Source: a virus. Taken from it: a stretch of DNA of 35,942 nucleotides. A program made the position numbers and the translations under genes. Below are positions 9,701 through 18,078 of the stretch, one piece after another; position 1 is the stretch's first letter; the number at the start of each line of letters is the position of its first letter. The notes beneath the pieces are model-generated. The model did no database searches. It saw only the letters and a list, made by a program, of their open reading frames with translations, and was not told where the DNA came from. The stretch is taken from positions 1-35,942 of IMG/VR virus record IMGVR_UViG_3300022679_000012. One strand, written 5' to 3'.

Positions 9701-12700
9701 TGGCAGCAGGGATCCCCATCTTGCGCAGCGTGTCGTAGGTCAGGCCCACCTCGGTATGGCCCACCTTCTGCATGTCCTCGGGCAGGGTCTTGTCCTCGCG
9801 GAAAAACACCTCGTTTCTCTCGAGCACCCGCTTGGCCAGCAGCTCGCGCTCCTCGATCGGCAGCTGCCAGGACTCATCGAGGCCCTCGGCAACGCTCTTG
9901 AGCTTCTTCTTCCGGACGCCCTCGGAGTCTTTGGGGCTGATGCGTGTCGTCTTCAGCTTGGGCGACTCGAGGTGCAGCGGTGTTTCCAGGATCTGCTCGG
10001 GCCGGATCCCGTTGTCGATGATAAAGTCCATCGTCATCTCGACCGTCTTGCGGTCGTTGAGCTTGGACCCGCCGACCATAAACTCGTCGGTGATCAGGCG
10101 CATGACCGGATTTAGGCCGGCGTCGTGCAGCTTCTTGAAGCCCTGCAGGCGGAGGGCGCCCTCGGGGCCGGGAAAGTCGATCGGGCCCGTGACCTGGATG
10201 ACCAGGTGATCGCCATACTTGTCAGCGATCCGGCGCAGGATCTCCATCGGGACATCAGCGTACCAGCCGGTCGTCACAGCGGAGAGCTTGATCGGGAACT
10301 CCGACCTGGGGTTGCCGGTGGCCTTCTCGTATTTCGAGAGCATGGCCTCGGCGTAAGCCTCCCAGGAGGTGATGCCGTTCTTGTCCTGGCCGCGCAGCTC
10401 CATCAGCCAGTCGCCTTGCTGGTTGCCTCGAATGAAGGCGCTCGGGGAGTTGACCAGGGATAGGAACTCTTTATTGGTCATCTTCGCGATCTTCTTCCGG
10501 ATGACGTCCGGATGCATGACGCGAACGCCCTGAGACTCCTGGGGCTGCCACTTGGCATACAGGTCGGGGAATGTGTCGGCCAGCTTGTTCCAGACGGCCG
10601 CCTTCTCATCGACGCCCAGCGACATGAACTTCTTCCTGGCCGCCTCGAACCTCTTCGTATAGGAGCCCTTCTTCGGCTTCTTGAAGTCCGCCGGCTTCAG
10701 CTTGACGCCCAGCGCCTCGGAGAGGAAATCAGCCATGGGCTGCACCATCTCGGCCGCGTTCGTTCCACGCCTGGCCTTGGTCAGGATCTTGTTGAAGATG
10801 CTGCCTCCGGACTTGGCGCCCTGGTCGTAGTTTTTGTAGCAGGAGCCATGGCAGCTCACCAGGTCCTTGGCCACGTCGGGCAGGATGATGCCGTCGTTAA
10901 TAGCGGAAAGCAGGGCCCCGTTGCGGTGGCAGCCCTTCGACATTTGGATCAGCGGCTGGCCCTCCAGCTTGGCGTCCTTCGGGATCGATGTCGACCAGAG
11001 GTCTGTGCCCATGCGCTCGTCGACGATGACGATGTCCTTCATGGCCTCCCAGTGAACGGGATCGTGGGCCTCGGACCCAAATCGGGAATAGTCACGCGCT
11101 GTGTAGAGGATCTCGGTAGGCTTGCCCTCGCCAAAGCCTCGACTGACGACGCCGTTGGCGCGACGCAACCCAGGTCGACCAGGCAGTGCTGTCGTCGTGT
11201 CGATCCTGGTGGCCAGATCGGCCTTGCCTTTCAGGTGGGGAGGGACAGCGTCGGGCTTAAACGACAAACCCGAGACAGCTGTTGCCGCAGCTGAATCGGG
11301 CTTGCCTGTCTGAGAGAGGATTTCCTCCCGACCGGCGACTCGACCCCTTTCGCCGCTTGATGCTGCTGCGGTCGATTCGGGCGTTGCGGCTGCTCGGAAG
11401 GAATTAGGATCATACGACGTTTGCTTGTTTGGGTCAACACCCTTCTGCTCCAGGCGCTCCTTGAAGGCTGACCACTCCTCTTTGCGCACCTCGAGGTTTC
11501 GCCACTCCATGTACTCGGCCGGCGACATCCCCGATCGGGCACCCATGGCCCTGGCATGGGCTTCATACAGGGCAACGGCTATGTCAGCCTCCCGTTTTGG
11601 CCTGCCAGAGGCCACGATTTGCTCGTGTAGCTGCTCGAGGGGCTCGCGGGGCATCTCGATAGGCTTCTGGAACAGATAGTCATATTGGCGTTCTAAGGCC
11701 TCCAGGGCGCCGTCCACCTCGGCCTTCTGTGCGTTGATGATGACGTCCTCATACTCGCTGACCTTGACGTGATCCTTGAGCACCTCATAGGCCTCGCGCA
11801 GCTGCTCCTTCGGCAACCTGGCCAGGAGGCTCGCGGAGTCGAACGCCACCGGCTGGCCCAGCTGCACCATCTCGGCGAAGTCACCCTCCTCGATCGCGAA
11901 CTCCTTGAGCAGATTCTTGCGGGTATGGGCGTCCAGCTCCATGATCTTGGCGCTGTCGATGAAGGCGGTCTTCTGCATGCCGGCCTTCTCGAGCTGCTTG
12001 CGCAGGAGATCCTCGGCCAGCTTCGGCGATCGCTGCGCCAGCTTGCTGCGGCCCATGACCTCGGGAATGGACACCATTGCGTCTTTAAAGTAGAACCCTG
12101 CCCCGAGTACGGACTGGGCGATGATCTCATCAGGAGAGCCGCCACCGGCTGCTGTGGGGATCCCAAACGCGCCGGCGCCAGCCAGGATCCTGGCCGGTAT
12201 CGGTTTCAGGGGCCCTGTCAGATATTTGACGCCCATCCAGCTGGGAACCATATGGAGCCCGTGCAGGATAGATCCGAACATGTAGCCCTCGCCACCGGCC
12301 AGGAGAGTATGCCCCTTGTCGCCACCCGTCTCCTCATACGTTGAGAAGAGGCTCTCGCCGGCCATGACGTAGGGCAGCGGGATCTTTCCCTTCATGCCCT
12401 GCGCCGCCAGGTTGGTCAGGATCAGCGGCAGCGCGATCACCTCGCCGGCAACCATGTTGAGCCAGCCAGGCGCCTCGACGTCGAAGTCCTTGACGGCCGG
12501 CTTGACGCTCCAGCCCGTAGGTGTTTGCCCGACCTCGATGCCGTATCGCCGGACCTTCTCGACAGGCGTCGACATCTCGGCCAATTTACTGGGCACCGCG
12601 GCGAGCAGGTTACCGGCGGCCTTGCTGGCCTCTGGAAACAACGTCTCGGGAACCATGGACTGGCCAGTCATGCGCGCTATGCCGGCGGCCTCGTTCCAGA

Positions 12701-13154
12701 AACGCTTGGTCGTGTCCATGAATCGCCGGTAGCCGTAGTCCGCCGTTTTCCTGTAGCCCTGGCAGAACCGCTCGGTCAGAGACAGGTTCTCGAGATCATC
12801 CTGGGCCAGCATCATGTTCTCGGCCTTGGACAGCTCTCTGGCCATCGCCGGCGTGTCCCTGGGGTTGATCAGGTCGGATGGCTTCGGCTTTGTGACATGC
12901 TGGTGCAGCTCGTCGACCCGCTCGTCCTGGAGGGCTGACGGCCGGACGCCCGTGACGTCGCTGATCGTCAGCTTTTTGGCGGCCGTGTCAGGGTTGATGC
13001 TCGATACCTTGCTATGCGTCTCATCGATGTTGCCGCCATCCGGGTTAAGGGAAAGCGATTTCATCGTCAGGGGCGCCTTCTTGTCGAGATCAGAGGTGTT
13101 CACAGGCTTCGGATCTTTGCGCTTGATCCCCAGCTCGTCGAGTGTCAGTGGCAT
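3702..13154 (-). CDS. Giant polyvalent virion protein (gp16 position; cysteine-rich, zincin and polyvalent modules)
   Basis: A single 3,150-codon gene in the place of T7 gene 16, likely an internal protein ejected with the DNA. Modules in order: residues ~230-360, hydrophobic stretches that may insert into membrane; ~640-1200, a cysteine-rich region with Cys742, C768-x3-C772 and a C1180-C1181-x4-C1186-x2-C1189-x3-C1193 cluster around a barrel-like middle (GP88/radical-SAM-like); ~1340-1405, an EMEWSDIEGYL module; ~1560-1860, the EEVQSDW and GMKGFYDEILP domain seen in many large phage polyvalent proteins; ~1880-2060, a zinc-peptidase with H1918-E-L-F-H1922 and a distal GEVYLREGK; ~2105-2190, a GMSGPDEML helical module; ~2640-3150, a C-terminal domain like LPD38 of other phage giants. 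No soluble lytic transglycosylase motif was seen. Its ATG directly follows the preceding stop (TAAATG). Module names rest on remembered family patterns. Confidence 0.85.
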   Translation of the reverse strand: MPLTLDELGIKRKDPKPVNTSDLDKKAPLTMKSLSLNPDGGNIDETHSKVSSINPDTAAKKLTISDVTGVRPSALQDERVDELHQHVTKPKPSDLINPRDTPAMARELSKAENMMLAQDDLENLSLTERFCQGYRKTADYGYRRFMDTTKRFWNEAAGIARMTGQSMVPETLFPEASKAAGNLLAAVPSKLAEMSTPVEKVRRYGIEVGQTPTGWSVKPAVKDFDVEAPGWLNMVAGEVIALPLILTNLAAQGMKGKIPLPYVMAGESLFSTYEETGGDKGHTLLAGGEGYMFGSILHGLHMVPSWMGVKYLTGPLKPIPARILAGAGAFGIPTAAGGGSPDEIIAQSVLGAGFYFKDAMVSIPEVMGRSKLAQRSPKLAEDLLRKQLEKAGMQKTAFIDSAKIMELDAHTRKNLLKEFAIEEGDFAEMVQLGQPVAFDSASLLARLPKEQLREAYEVLKDHVKVSEYEDVIINAQKAEVDGALEALERQYDYLFQKPIEMPREPLEQLHEQIVASGRPKREADIAVALYEAHARAMGARSGMSPAEYMEWRNLEVRKEEWSAFKERLEQKGVDPNKQTSYDPNSFRAAATPESTAAASSGERGRVAGREEILSQTGKPDSAAATAVSGLSFKPDAVPPHLKGKADLATRIDTTTALPGRPGLRRANGVVSRGFGEGKPTEILYTARDYSRFGSEAHDPVHWEAMKDIVIVDERMGTDLWSTSIPKDAKLEGQPLIQMSKGCHRNGALLSAINDGIILPDVAKDLVSCHGSCYKNYDQGAKSGGSIFNKILTKARRGTNAAEMVQPMADFLSEALGVKLKPADFKKPKKGSYTKRFEAARKKFMSLGVDEKAAVWNKLADTFPDLYAKWQPQESQGVRVMHPDVIRKKIAKMTNKEFLSLVNSPSAFIRGNQQGDWLMELRGQDKNGITSWEAYAEAMLSKYEKATGNPRSEFPIKLSAVTTGWYADVPMEILRRIADKYGDHLVIQVTGPIDFPGPEGALRLQGFKKLHDAGLNPVMRLITDEFMVGGSKLNDRKTVEMTMDFIIDNGIRPEQILETPLHLESPKLKTTRISPKDSEGVRKKKLKSVAEGLDESWQLPIEERELLAKRVLERNEVFFREDKTLPEDMQKVGHTEVGLTYDTLRKMGIPAAKLKALQELGFYYKFNRNGAKQEGVFSNRCCTTGKCITCDSQCSAKYMDAIKEGRQQHAVQILEQMSPSDASATLVNEMNQLGQMRLKGPETLYQVSRSGETLVNEFIGKNPAYRDIRFDGVWDPFAGVDMGGKEMPKYLQFTVIDGPQWVNGQKRARPTFNVEIKKDWTPEEAYESFRSKLQEFKEQWGDHETLFQSQAPWYSVMETVLEKKLPKSSSAENMLQQVRAYQGKNEFKAEEMEWSDIEGYLESRAGEKVTKQEIMEHVRRNQVKLIETVKEDSEMVDNILDVDAWNLRTRMGRTTGFTETYEHPELPDVFIERVHNDKWRIMLDDQIVDDSPRSLIEAVEKMPSTGLIEEITATTSNTNHPEWQMEGGPKSNYRETLIRLDNRGRSAARMAELYREREAISDKYFAAGKDIAGEDLVRWNEIEREVGELSRGNRSFVNPTHFTEENILVHIRHNDRIGPNGERILFIEEVQSDWAQTGRKKGFVSREEVLRYKELEKMGADASMAEREELASLADKMFPGVPDMPYKKTPAWAGLAMRKMVRYAAENGYDAIAWTPGEVQNARYDLSKQVDSVNVMHVKDDVVRLSVLTKSHASPISLDRIVPEAVSRHGGLFYDVPKAKLEDVVGKDMAKKILEGGDGKEYIGEDLQVGGKGMKGFYDEILPSIMKKTFGKKSWGKPKVELKGLHQRIEEDIMNGIEAEEGAIDVWSMPITGEMRAKATREPMPLFQNDGKPLGATTFERQKTAITFFEKANKSTMPHELFHVFMDDMQKLAFSGKADPQLKKDWQTTLDFLGAKWGEELTVEQKEKFAKAGEVYLREGKAPTPALTKAFASLRKWLLNIYRSIRPLDVKIDDDMRQVFDRLLATEEEISAAKDFMELKAYWLEGEGKQLIGEKAWSDYKQALGKAGEAADTAIRKKRIIEYNKLLKGWKKDAEKAAAADPEAKFIDELRGAGGINRKAFEMVFGKKISSAIAREHPKLFSNKAGETVQELVDRYGMSGPDEMLGMLTSARNRKRIAQELVIEKSREYDKTFQSDEAVLTPEYSALLAKEAAALEAQVKERVGNPLTDKQIERLVRGRMGRMSLEEVAKVYMTEGDSLKATMQMAAKASRTAFAAGDFEGALKEKNRQRAIIAKMRERKKISDEVKKRRARLKRNAKTTQPKKGNKKSTVNWEHAEQVRALLSRYDVGIKTGVVRPDKLQSLEEFIRENDDDTGAMEVIPMWLRNASDTRKVTKLTLSELRDLDNAVQVLTYLGRNENRLLDSIRKEEVGEAIEEMSAKLAAHKKQRGEPQHFKAMVKDEKTGELKVKMVPYTRRDKSRLQSASEAYDTAGLVKPEFIFREADHYDRGPFYDYLFRWAADAEVREYTMWEDVASRLDKAFSNVPMKERKAWGRKEHYVPNPTGALAEQLRKRPFSREEIIMVALNSGNEGNLKALREGYGWNMENVRSITNMLTPQEWQVVRGIWDIYEHIRPELEKTNRKLTGTEMELVDGVDVETPYGVVQGGYFPLKFDEELSWRAGEQHQKDIDVTTQQNKYRVATTQSGMTKSRVGGAMPPRLKMDVAYETLMDSIHHTTHGVGVRDAGRLIQNPEFRATFEQYMGAEKYAQLMPWLQHIANPRPQYKDKFEYYLNKARMNSTVVTLGLKATTALKQVSAYTLTVDAVGLKPAIEAARIFYTKPRETSAWIYEKSPYMRSRVKSWDREVADMMRQWDPSAWKFKVGDKYVGKAELNDLFFSWITAMDRAVAMPTWVAGYREGMKKYKGDEKMAIDHADMTVRTTQASASLKDLCGWQRGGPAKKILVPFYTAASVTLNRMMETKNKYRDGKITAGEAMMGFFWVLAAQSMIETWAGKPGIPDKDTKAKDVAKEATHGILDMFVGSFPIARDVGRMALDKAFTGRYWGYDGPPAAGIIQAPGELGVELFDAAAAAVGPERMTDKDYRQLRKKTIETGGYMFGLPANATNQAIDGAMALTKGETKNPFVLFYRQRKE

Positions 13155-14954
13155 TTATTCCTCCAGCTTGTAATTGAGTACACCTTCTGGTCCGCCCACC
13201 TTTTCGTAGATTCTGTAGCGCAGCTGGTCCCTGTCGACGTCAGCCGCGGCCGGCTCCCGCCTGATAAGATCTTCCGCCAGGAGGTCCAGCTTCTCGACGA
13301 CCGTGGGATCGTACCCGCTAACGATCTCACCATAGGGGATTTCGCTGCCAGGGCGCCCAACGTCAGCGCCCAGGACGTCCTTCGGATAAATGTCCGGCTT
13401 TCCGCCCCACTCTTCCCAGAAGTGCCGGTCAAGAATGGCGTCGCCACCGAGCTCCTTTGCTTTGTCCATGATCTGGACGCCGGTGGCCTCCGGGTTCTGT
13501 GATACCCAGGTTTGCAGCGCGGCAGTCGTCTCGTTGATGTTCTCAGGTGACAGGCCGCCCTTGCGCTGGTCCGCAAAGGTCTTGAGGAGCGCGATGCCCT
13601 GCCCCGTGCTCTTGCTCCGGTCGTACTTGAACAGCTGCTCGGCCGTCTTCTCCATCCCCATGCGCTCCTGGCGCTGGTTGTAGAGGTGCAGCTTCCAGAC
13701 GGCCATGGCGTCCTTCATCGATAGCGTTTTGCCGGGCCGGCCTGGATCCGGCATCGTGTAGGCCGCAACGTCCTCAAACGAGGTGATCGGGTCAGACCCT
13801 GGGGCTTCATATGCCCTGGCGTATAACTCCCCGAGAAGGGCCTTTGAGGTCGTCGGAGAGTCACCGGCGGCCACCTTCGAGAGCCACCAGCTCTGTTGGT
13901 CGGCCTTGAGGCCTGAGTTGGAGATGACGTCGGGCGTCAGCTTTGACGGGTCGTTCACCCACAGGCCCATGAACTCGGAGTTCTTGTTGTCAGCGAAGTC
14001 CTGCTCGGCTTCCTTCTGCAACCGGCGCTCAAGGGATACCTGGGCGGAGAAAAGGGCGTTGGCTTTCTGGCCGATCTCGGGCGTCGAGGCATGCTTCCGG
14101 ATCCAGGCCACGGCCTCCTTTGGGTCACCGGTCACGGCCTGCATCTGCAGGGCGCCGGCTGCCAGCTTGTTGCTCTCTTGCTTCTCGTCCTCGGTGCGCG
14201 CAGATTTTTTGATCGTATCGGCGACCGATGCGGGGATCCGGTCCTTCCACTTCTCCAGCTGCATGTCGACCAGCTTGGGCGCCACGACCATGAGCTCCTT
14301 CAGGTACTCGACGCGCATGTCTTGCTCGATCTTGTCCAGCACCGCGCCGTTGTTAGTGCCGGGGTGCAGCTCGTTGTAGTCGTCTTTGACCTGGGAGAGC
14401 TTGTCTTCAAAAAATGCAGTGTCGCCCACGTTGGTCCGGATCGCGGTGACAGCCTGGCTGTGCATGGCCTCGAAGGCGGTCTTCTTCACGATCTGGTGCT
14501 GCTTGGCGTAATGGCCGACCACGGCGTTCAAGCCCTCGGTGCGCCGGCCATCAAAGCGAACCTCGAAGCGAGCGATCTGGTCATCGTTCTTCAGCGTCTT
14601 CTTTATCTCGTCGTAGGCCTCGTCGTAGATCTGGTCGGCCTCATCGATGATGCCTCGCTCAAACCCTTCCCTGGTAAGGGCCTGGTCGCCCTCAAGTTGC
14701 AGGAGTGGGTCCACGCGATCACGCTTGATCTGGTCGAGCTCCGCGATCTTCTTTGACACGTCAACCGCGTTTTGCTCTTGCTGGAACTGAATGGCACGAG
14801 TGTTTTGCAGCTCGGCGGCCTGGCTCAGCGTCCGGCCGAGCCTGCTGGTCGCAGCGTTCTTCGGGGCCTCGAGCGGCATCTTCGTTCCATCGAGCACCGC
14901 GCCCCGTGCGCCTGGTGCCTGTACCCTTCTGGCCGTCTGTGTCAGCGCTCCCAT
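13155..14954 (-). CDS. gp15-like internal virion (ejection) protein
   Basis: A 599-residue, mainly helical and charged protein between the gp14-like and giant gp16-position genes, the place of T7 gp15. The N-terminus (MGALTQTARRVQAPG) and long helices (AELQNTRAIQFQQEQNAVDV, DEADQIYDEAYDEI) resemble internal core proteins of T7-type phages, which form the periplasmic part of the DNA-ejection channel. No enzymatic motif, cysteine cluster or membrane segment was seen. The ATG overlaps the previous stop by one base (TAATG). Assignment rests on position, length and helical character more than on a diagnostic motif. Confidence 0.7.
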   Translation of the reverse strand: MGALTQTARRVQAPGARGAVLDGTKMPLEAPKNAATSRLGRTLSQAAELQNTRAIQFQQEQNAVDVSKKIAELDQIKRDRVDPLLQLEGDQALTREGFERGIIDEADQIYDEAYDEIKKTLKNDDQIARFEVRFDGRRTEGLNAVVGHYAKQHQIVKKTAFEAMHSQAVTAIRTNVGDTAFFEDKLSQVKDDYNELHPGTNNGAVLDKIEQDMRVEYLKELMVVAPKLVDMQLEKWKDRIPASVADTIKKSARTEDEKQESNKLAAGALQMQAVTGDPKEAVAWIRKHASTPEIGQKANALFSAQVSLERRLQKEAEQDFADNKNSEFMGLWVNDPSKLTPDVISNSGLKADQQSWWLSKVAAGDSPTTSKALLGELYARAYEAPGSDPITSFEDVAAYTMPDPGRPGKTLSMKDAMAVWKLHLYNQRQERMGMEKTAEQLFKYDRSKSTGQGIALLKTFADQRKGGLSPENINETTAALQTWVSQNPEATGVQIMDKAKELGGDAILDRHFWEEWGGKPDIYPKDVLGADVGRPGSEIPYGEIVSGYDPTVVEKLDLLAEDLIRREPAAADVDRDQLRYRIYEKVGGPEGVLNYKLEE

Positions 14955-15490
14955 TATTTCACCCCTACGTGTGTGCTGCGTTTAAAGCGGTCATACATCC
15001 TGGATCCGCCGGATAGAAGAGAGCCGGCCGCGTCCATGTAGCTGGCCTGCTCCTTGTTCTCCGCGTACCAGCGATCCATCTTGCCGCCCGACCTGATGTT
15101 TCTTTGCTGCTCGCGCATGCGCCACTTGTTGATCTTCAGGTCGGCCATGATCAGCCCCTTGTCGATCGCGGCCTGCATATGCGTGTCCTCGAGGACGTCC
15201 GCCGTGGACGTGCCGACTTCCATGGCCAGGCCCGAGGCTGCCATGGTGGCCACCTGGCGGCCCTCGAGCATCGATGTCTGCCGGTCGAGCTCTCCCTTGT
15301 CGAAGCGCGCCTTGGCGGTGGCGATCCGGATCTCCTCGTCGATCACCTTGGCGTTGTTCTCCGCCACCTGATAATTGTATTCGCCGGCGTCATTGGCTTG
15401 CTGGCCTTGCTTATAAAACCCATAGCCCTCCATCGCCGTGCCGGCACCCATTGTCAACATCTGGCCAATCAGCCCAAAGTCAAAAGCCAT
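14954..15490 (-). CDS. gp14-like internal virion protein
   Basis: A 178-residue protein. The frame is open further upstream, but I choose ATG 15490, which overlaps the stop of tail tubular B by one base (TAATG) and has GGAGG 10 bases upstream. It opens with MAFDFGLIGQMLTMGAG, a short hydrophobic glycine-rich segment, followed by a long helix (YGFYKQGQQANDAGEYNYQ, then AENNAKVIDEE) and a REQQRNIRSGG stretch. This layout is typical of phage internal proteins in the T7 gp14 position, which form the outer-membrane part of the ejection channel. It is followed immediately by the gp15-like gene. Confidence 0.8.
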   Translation of the reverse strand: MAFDFGLIGQMLTMGAGTAMEGYGFYKQGQQANDAGEYNYQVAENNAKVIDEEIRIATAKARFDKGELDRQTSMLEGRQVATMAASGLAMEVGTSTADVLEDTHMQAAIDKGLIMADLKINKWRMREQQRNIRSGGKMDRWYAENKEQASYMDAAGSLLSGGSRMYDRFKRSTHVGVK

Positions 15491-18075
15491 TATTCGACTA
15501 CCTCCAATCGCGGAATGATGCCGATGACTGAGATCGGCAGCGGCAGGGCCTGCCGTATGCAAACGCGGCCGTCCGACTGGTACTCATCCTCGAGCACCTC
15601 AATCACAGACATGTCCTCCGGCTCGATCGGCCGCATAGGCGGATCCGCCGGCGTTCTGAACTGCGCATCGTACATGTTGCCAAAGTCAGCCCCGATCTGG
15701 ATCCCGACCGTCTTGCTGAGCCGGACGTCGACATCCACCATGCGATATCTGAAGCCCTGGCCATTGGCCTCCACGTTCTCGAGGTTGGGCCGCATCGTCT
15801 CCAGGTCAACATTGTAGCCCAGGCCAACATGCACCTTGGCACCGGGTTCCTGGAGCGTTATCTCGCCACCGTCCACGACCTGGCTGGCAGCCGGGCTGCC
15901 GTCAGATAGGATCTGAACCGTCTCGCCCTCGAGGTGGCTCAGGCCTGTGATCGTGGTGATTGCCTTGGCAGCCTTGCCGCCGTCGGTCGTGGCGTATTCC
16001 GGCCAGTCGCTGCCGTCTGTGTTGACCAGATCAAAGCTGTCGCCGACGACGTTCTCGACCGTATCGAACAGGTAATTGATCTCGTCGCCAATGAGGTCGG
16101 TATCAGTCTCGAACTCCTTCATGGGAAGGTGCGAGATCCTGACTGTGTCATCGTCAGACAAGCCGTGGCCGGAGGCCGTCACCGTCACCGTGCCGTCAAC
16201 CGCCACAGAGATGTCGGTGATGTCGACGCCGGCCCAATAGGTGGCCCCGCAATCGATGCAAAAGGCGTCCTCGGCGACGTCACCCCTCTTGAATGTCGGC
16301 GCCAGGCGCTCGATGTAGCGCGTGTAGGCCCCGTCGATGTAGCGTTTGACGACCATCCACAACTGGTCATACCCGTCGCCAGGGATCGTCGCGATCGACT
16401 CGACCTCTCCGCCGTAGTCGTGGCGATGCCAGCCGGCCACCTCGTGGGCCCTGACATAGGTCATCCCGAGGAGGAGCCCGTCGCCGCGCCTGGTCCATAC
16501 AATCGAGTCCGGGTCCTGGGCGAAGGCCAGCTCCTTCAAGGTGTTGGCAGCCGCGGATGTCAGGTGCTCGCTCATCACCAGGAGGTCTTCCGACTTGTAG
16601 CCGTCGTCGACATAGTCGAACACCAGCTCGTGCAGCCGGCGCCCATGCCGGCGGACAAATAGGATGACGTTGCCGACGATGCAGGGCGTCACGTCTTCGG
16701 ATCCCCACCAGGACTGCGGCTCGAGCCTGGGCACCGTGATGGGAGAGATCCCGACCTGGCTGTCAGCGATCAGCGCCCACTCGCCGGCAGCCGTGCCCAT
16801 GATCAGGTTCTTCAGGCTGACGGCCCACAGGATCTGGTCCTGGCCATTGGCGAGCAGTTGAAACGTGGCCGCGTCATCGTCGCGCAGGGGAAAACTCTTG
16901 TTGTAGTTGTAATAGTTGGCAGCCTGGCTGAAGAAGACCTTTTGAGGGCCGTTGTCCGGCGCCAGGGCGGTGAATCGCTCCTTGTGGAAGGTGATGATGC
17001 TGGGCACGTCTCCAGCATCCTCAAATGGATCTCTGAAGCCCGGCGGTGTTTCCTCTGTGTTTGGCACAAACAAGCCCTTGTCGGCGAACCTCGGGGCATC
17101 AGAGCTCCCCAGGTAGCCATAGGTGCCGGCATATTCGCGATAGACCAGATAGCGACCAGCGCCATCGACCGGGTCCCAGCTCAAGGAGACGTAGTTACTG
17201 CTAGAAAGGGCGGCTGCCGCGCTGGCCAGGTAGATCCGCCTGACCGATCCGCCAGAGACATAGGCGGTGAAGCCCGTCGTGTTCACGATGGTGAAGCTCA
17301 CGCCGGCGACAACGCCAGCAACCGTATACTCCTCGCCGTTGACCTCGGTCATACCGGTAACGCCATCGAGCTCGACGATGTCGCCATTCTCGAAGTCATG
17401 GCCGGCTGCCGACACGACGCCTGGGTTCGCCTGCGTGATTCCTGTAATGTCGTACTCTTGGAGCGCTGGCAGTCCCTCCTCGTCGGTATCCTCATCAACG
17501 GCGGTGATCTTGTAGCGGTACTCGGTGCCGGTGGATCCGGTCACAGATACAACCACGCCCTCCGGTCGTTCGACCTGGGGCCCCACGGGGAACGTGTCGA
17601 TCGTCCAGGCTGTATGCCCCGTCCTGGATAGCCGGTAGATGGCATCCCAGTCCGGATGCGTCATGAACAAGATGTCAGCACTCTGGCAAAAGCGGATCTC
17701 CTCCAGCTGGGAAGCCTCCCAGGGAATAACGACGGCGCCGATGCCGTTGACAAGCTCATAGGGTGTGCCGCCGCTCTCGATCTGCCAGCCGTCCATGTAG
17801 AACCTGGCATAGCCTTCTCCGCCGGACGTCTCCCCAAGCTCGATCATGTAGGACTGGTCCTTCGAGAACACAAACGGGACCAGCCGGACGGCAGCCGCGG
17901 GGTTTTTCGCCGTGGCGACATATACCGATCCGCTGCGGCCTGTGAAGCCGCCATGGGGGTGGACAATGCCGTTAAGCATGGTCTTGGCCCCGCTGGCATA
18001 CTTCGCAAGATCGATGCGCGCATCAAGCTCTGGCGACAGCTCTCCAGCGTTGAAGTTCTTCTGCATTAGTTGCAT
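15490..18075 (-). CDS. Tail tubular protein B (gp12-like nozzle)
   Basis: An 861-residue protein with the hallmark N-terminus of podovirus tail nozzle proteins: QKNFNAGELSPELDARIDLA, then KYASGAKTMLNG, PHGGFTGRSG and RLVPFVFS. Six copies form the nozzle below the gp11-like ring. Later segments are beta-rich (FFSQAANYYNYNKS, FVRRHGRRLHELVF, and a closing MRFRTP-like region reading MYDAQFRTPADPPM). Residues about 185-280 hold an inserted Ig-like or ubiquitin-like unit with TGMTEVNGEEYTVAGV, a motif often repeated in tail nozzle proteins; a related unit recurs near 610-690. ATG 18075 is preferred over ATG 18066 because GAGGT lies 9 bases upstream of the former. Confidence 0.88.
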   Translation of the reverse strand: MQLMQKNFNAGELSPELDARIDLAKYASGAKTMLNGIVHPHGGFTGRSGSVYVATAKNPAAAVRLVPFVFSKDQSYMIELGETSGGEGYARFYMDGWQIESGGTPYELVNGIGAVVIPWEASQLEEIRFCQSADILFMTHPDWDAIYRLSRTGHTAWTIDTFPVGPQVERPEGVVVSVTGSTGTEYRYKITAVDEDTDEEGLPALQEYDITGITQANPGVVSAAGHDFENGDIVELDGVTGMTEVNGEEYTVAGVVAGVSFTIVNTTGFTAYVSGGSVRRIYLASAAAALSSSNYVSLSWDPVDGAGRYLVYREYAGTYGYLGSSDAPRFADKGLFVPNTEETPPGFRDPFEDAGDVPSIITFHKERFTALAPDNGPQKVFFSQAANYYNYNKSFPLRDDDAATFQLLANGQDQILWAVSLKNLIMGTAAGEWALIADSQVGISPITVPRLEPQSWWGSEDVTPCIVGNVILFVRRHGRRLHELVFDYVDDGYKSEDLLVMSEHLTSAAANTLKELAFAQDPDSIVWTRRGDGLLLGMTYVRAHEVAGWHRHDYGGEVESIATIPGDGYDQLWMVVKRYIDGAYTRYIERLAPTFKRGDVAEDAFCIDCGATYWAGVDITDISVAVDGTVTVTASGHGLSDDDTVRISHLPMKEFETDTDLIGDEINYLFDTVENVVGDSFDLVNTDGSDWPEYATTDGGKAAKAITTITGLSHLEGETVQILSDGSPAASQVVDGGEITLQEPGAKVHVGLGYNVDLETMRPNLENVEANGQGFRYRMVDVDVRLSKTVGIQIGADFGNMYDAQFRTPADPPMRPIEPEDMSVIEVLEDEYQSDGRVCIRQALPLPISVIGIIPRLEVVE

Positions 18076-18078
18076 GGC

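Noticed and set aside
3702-13154. Lytic transglycosylase domain expected in a gp16-position protein
   Set aside because: No E-S...G-L-M/Q-pattern or nearby GN/AYN motifs were seen at either end of the protein.
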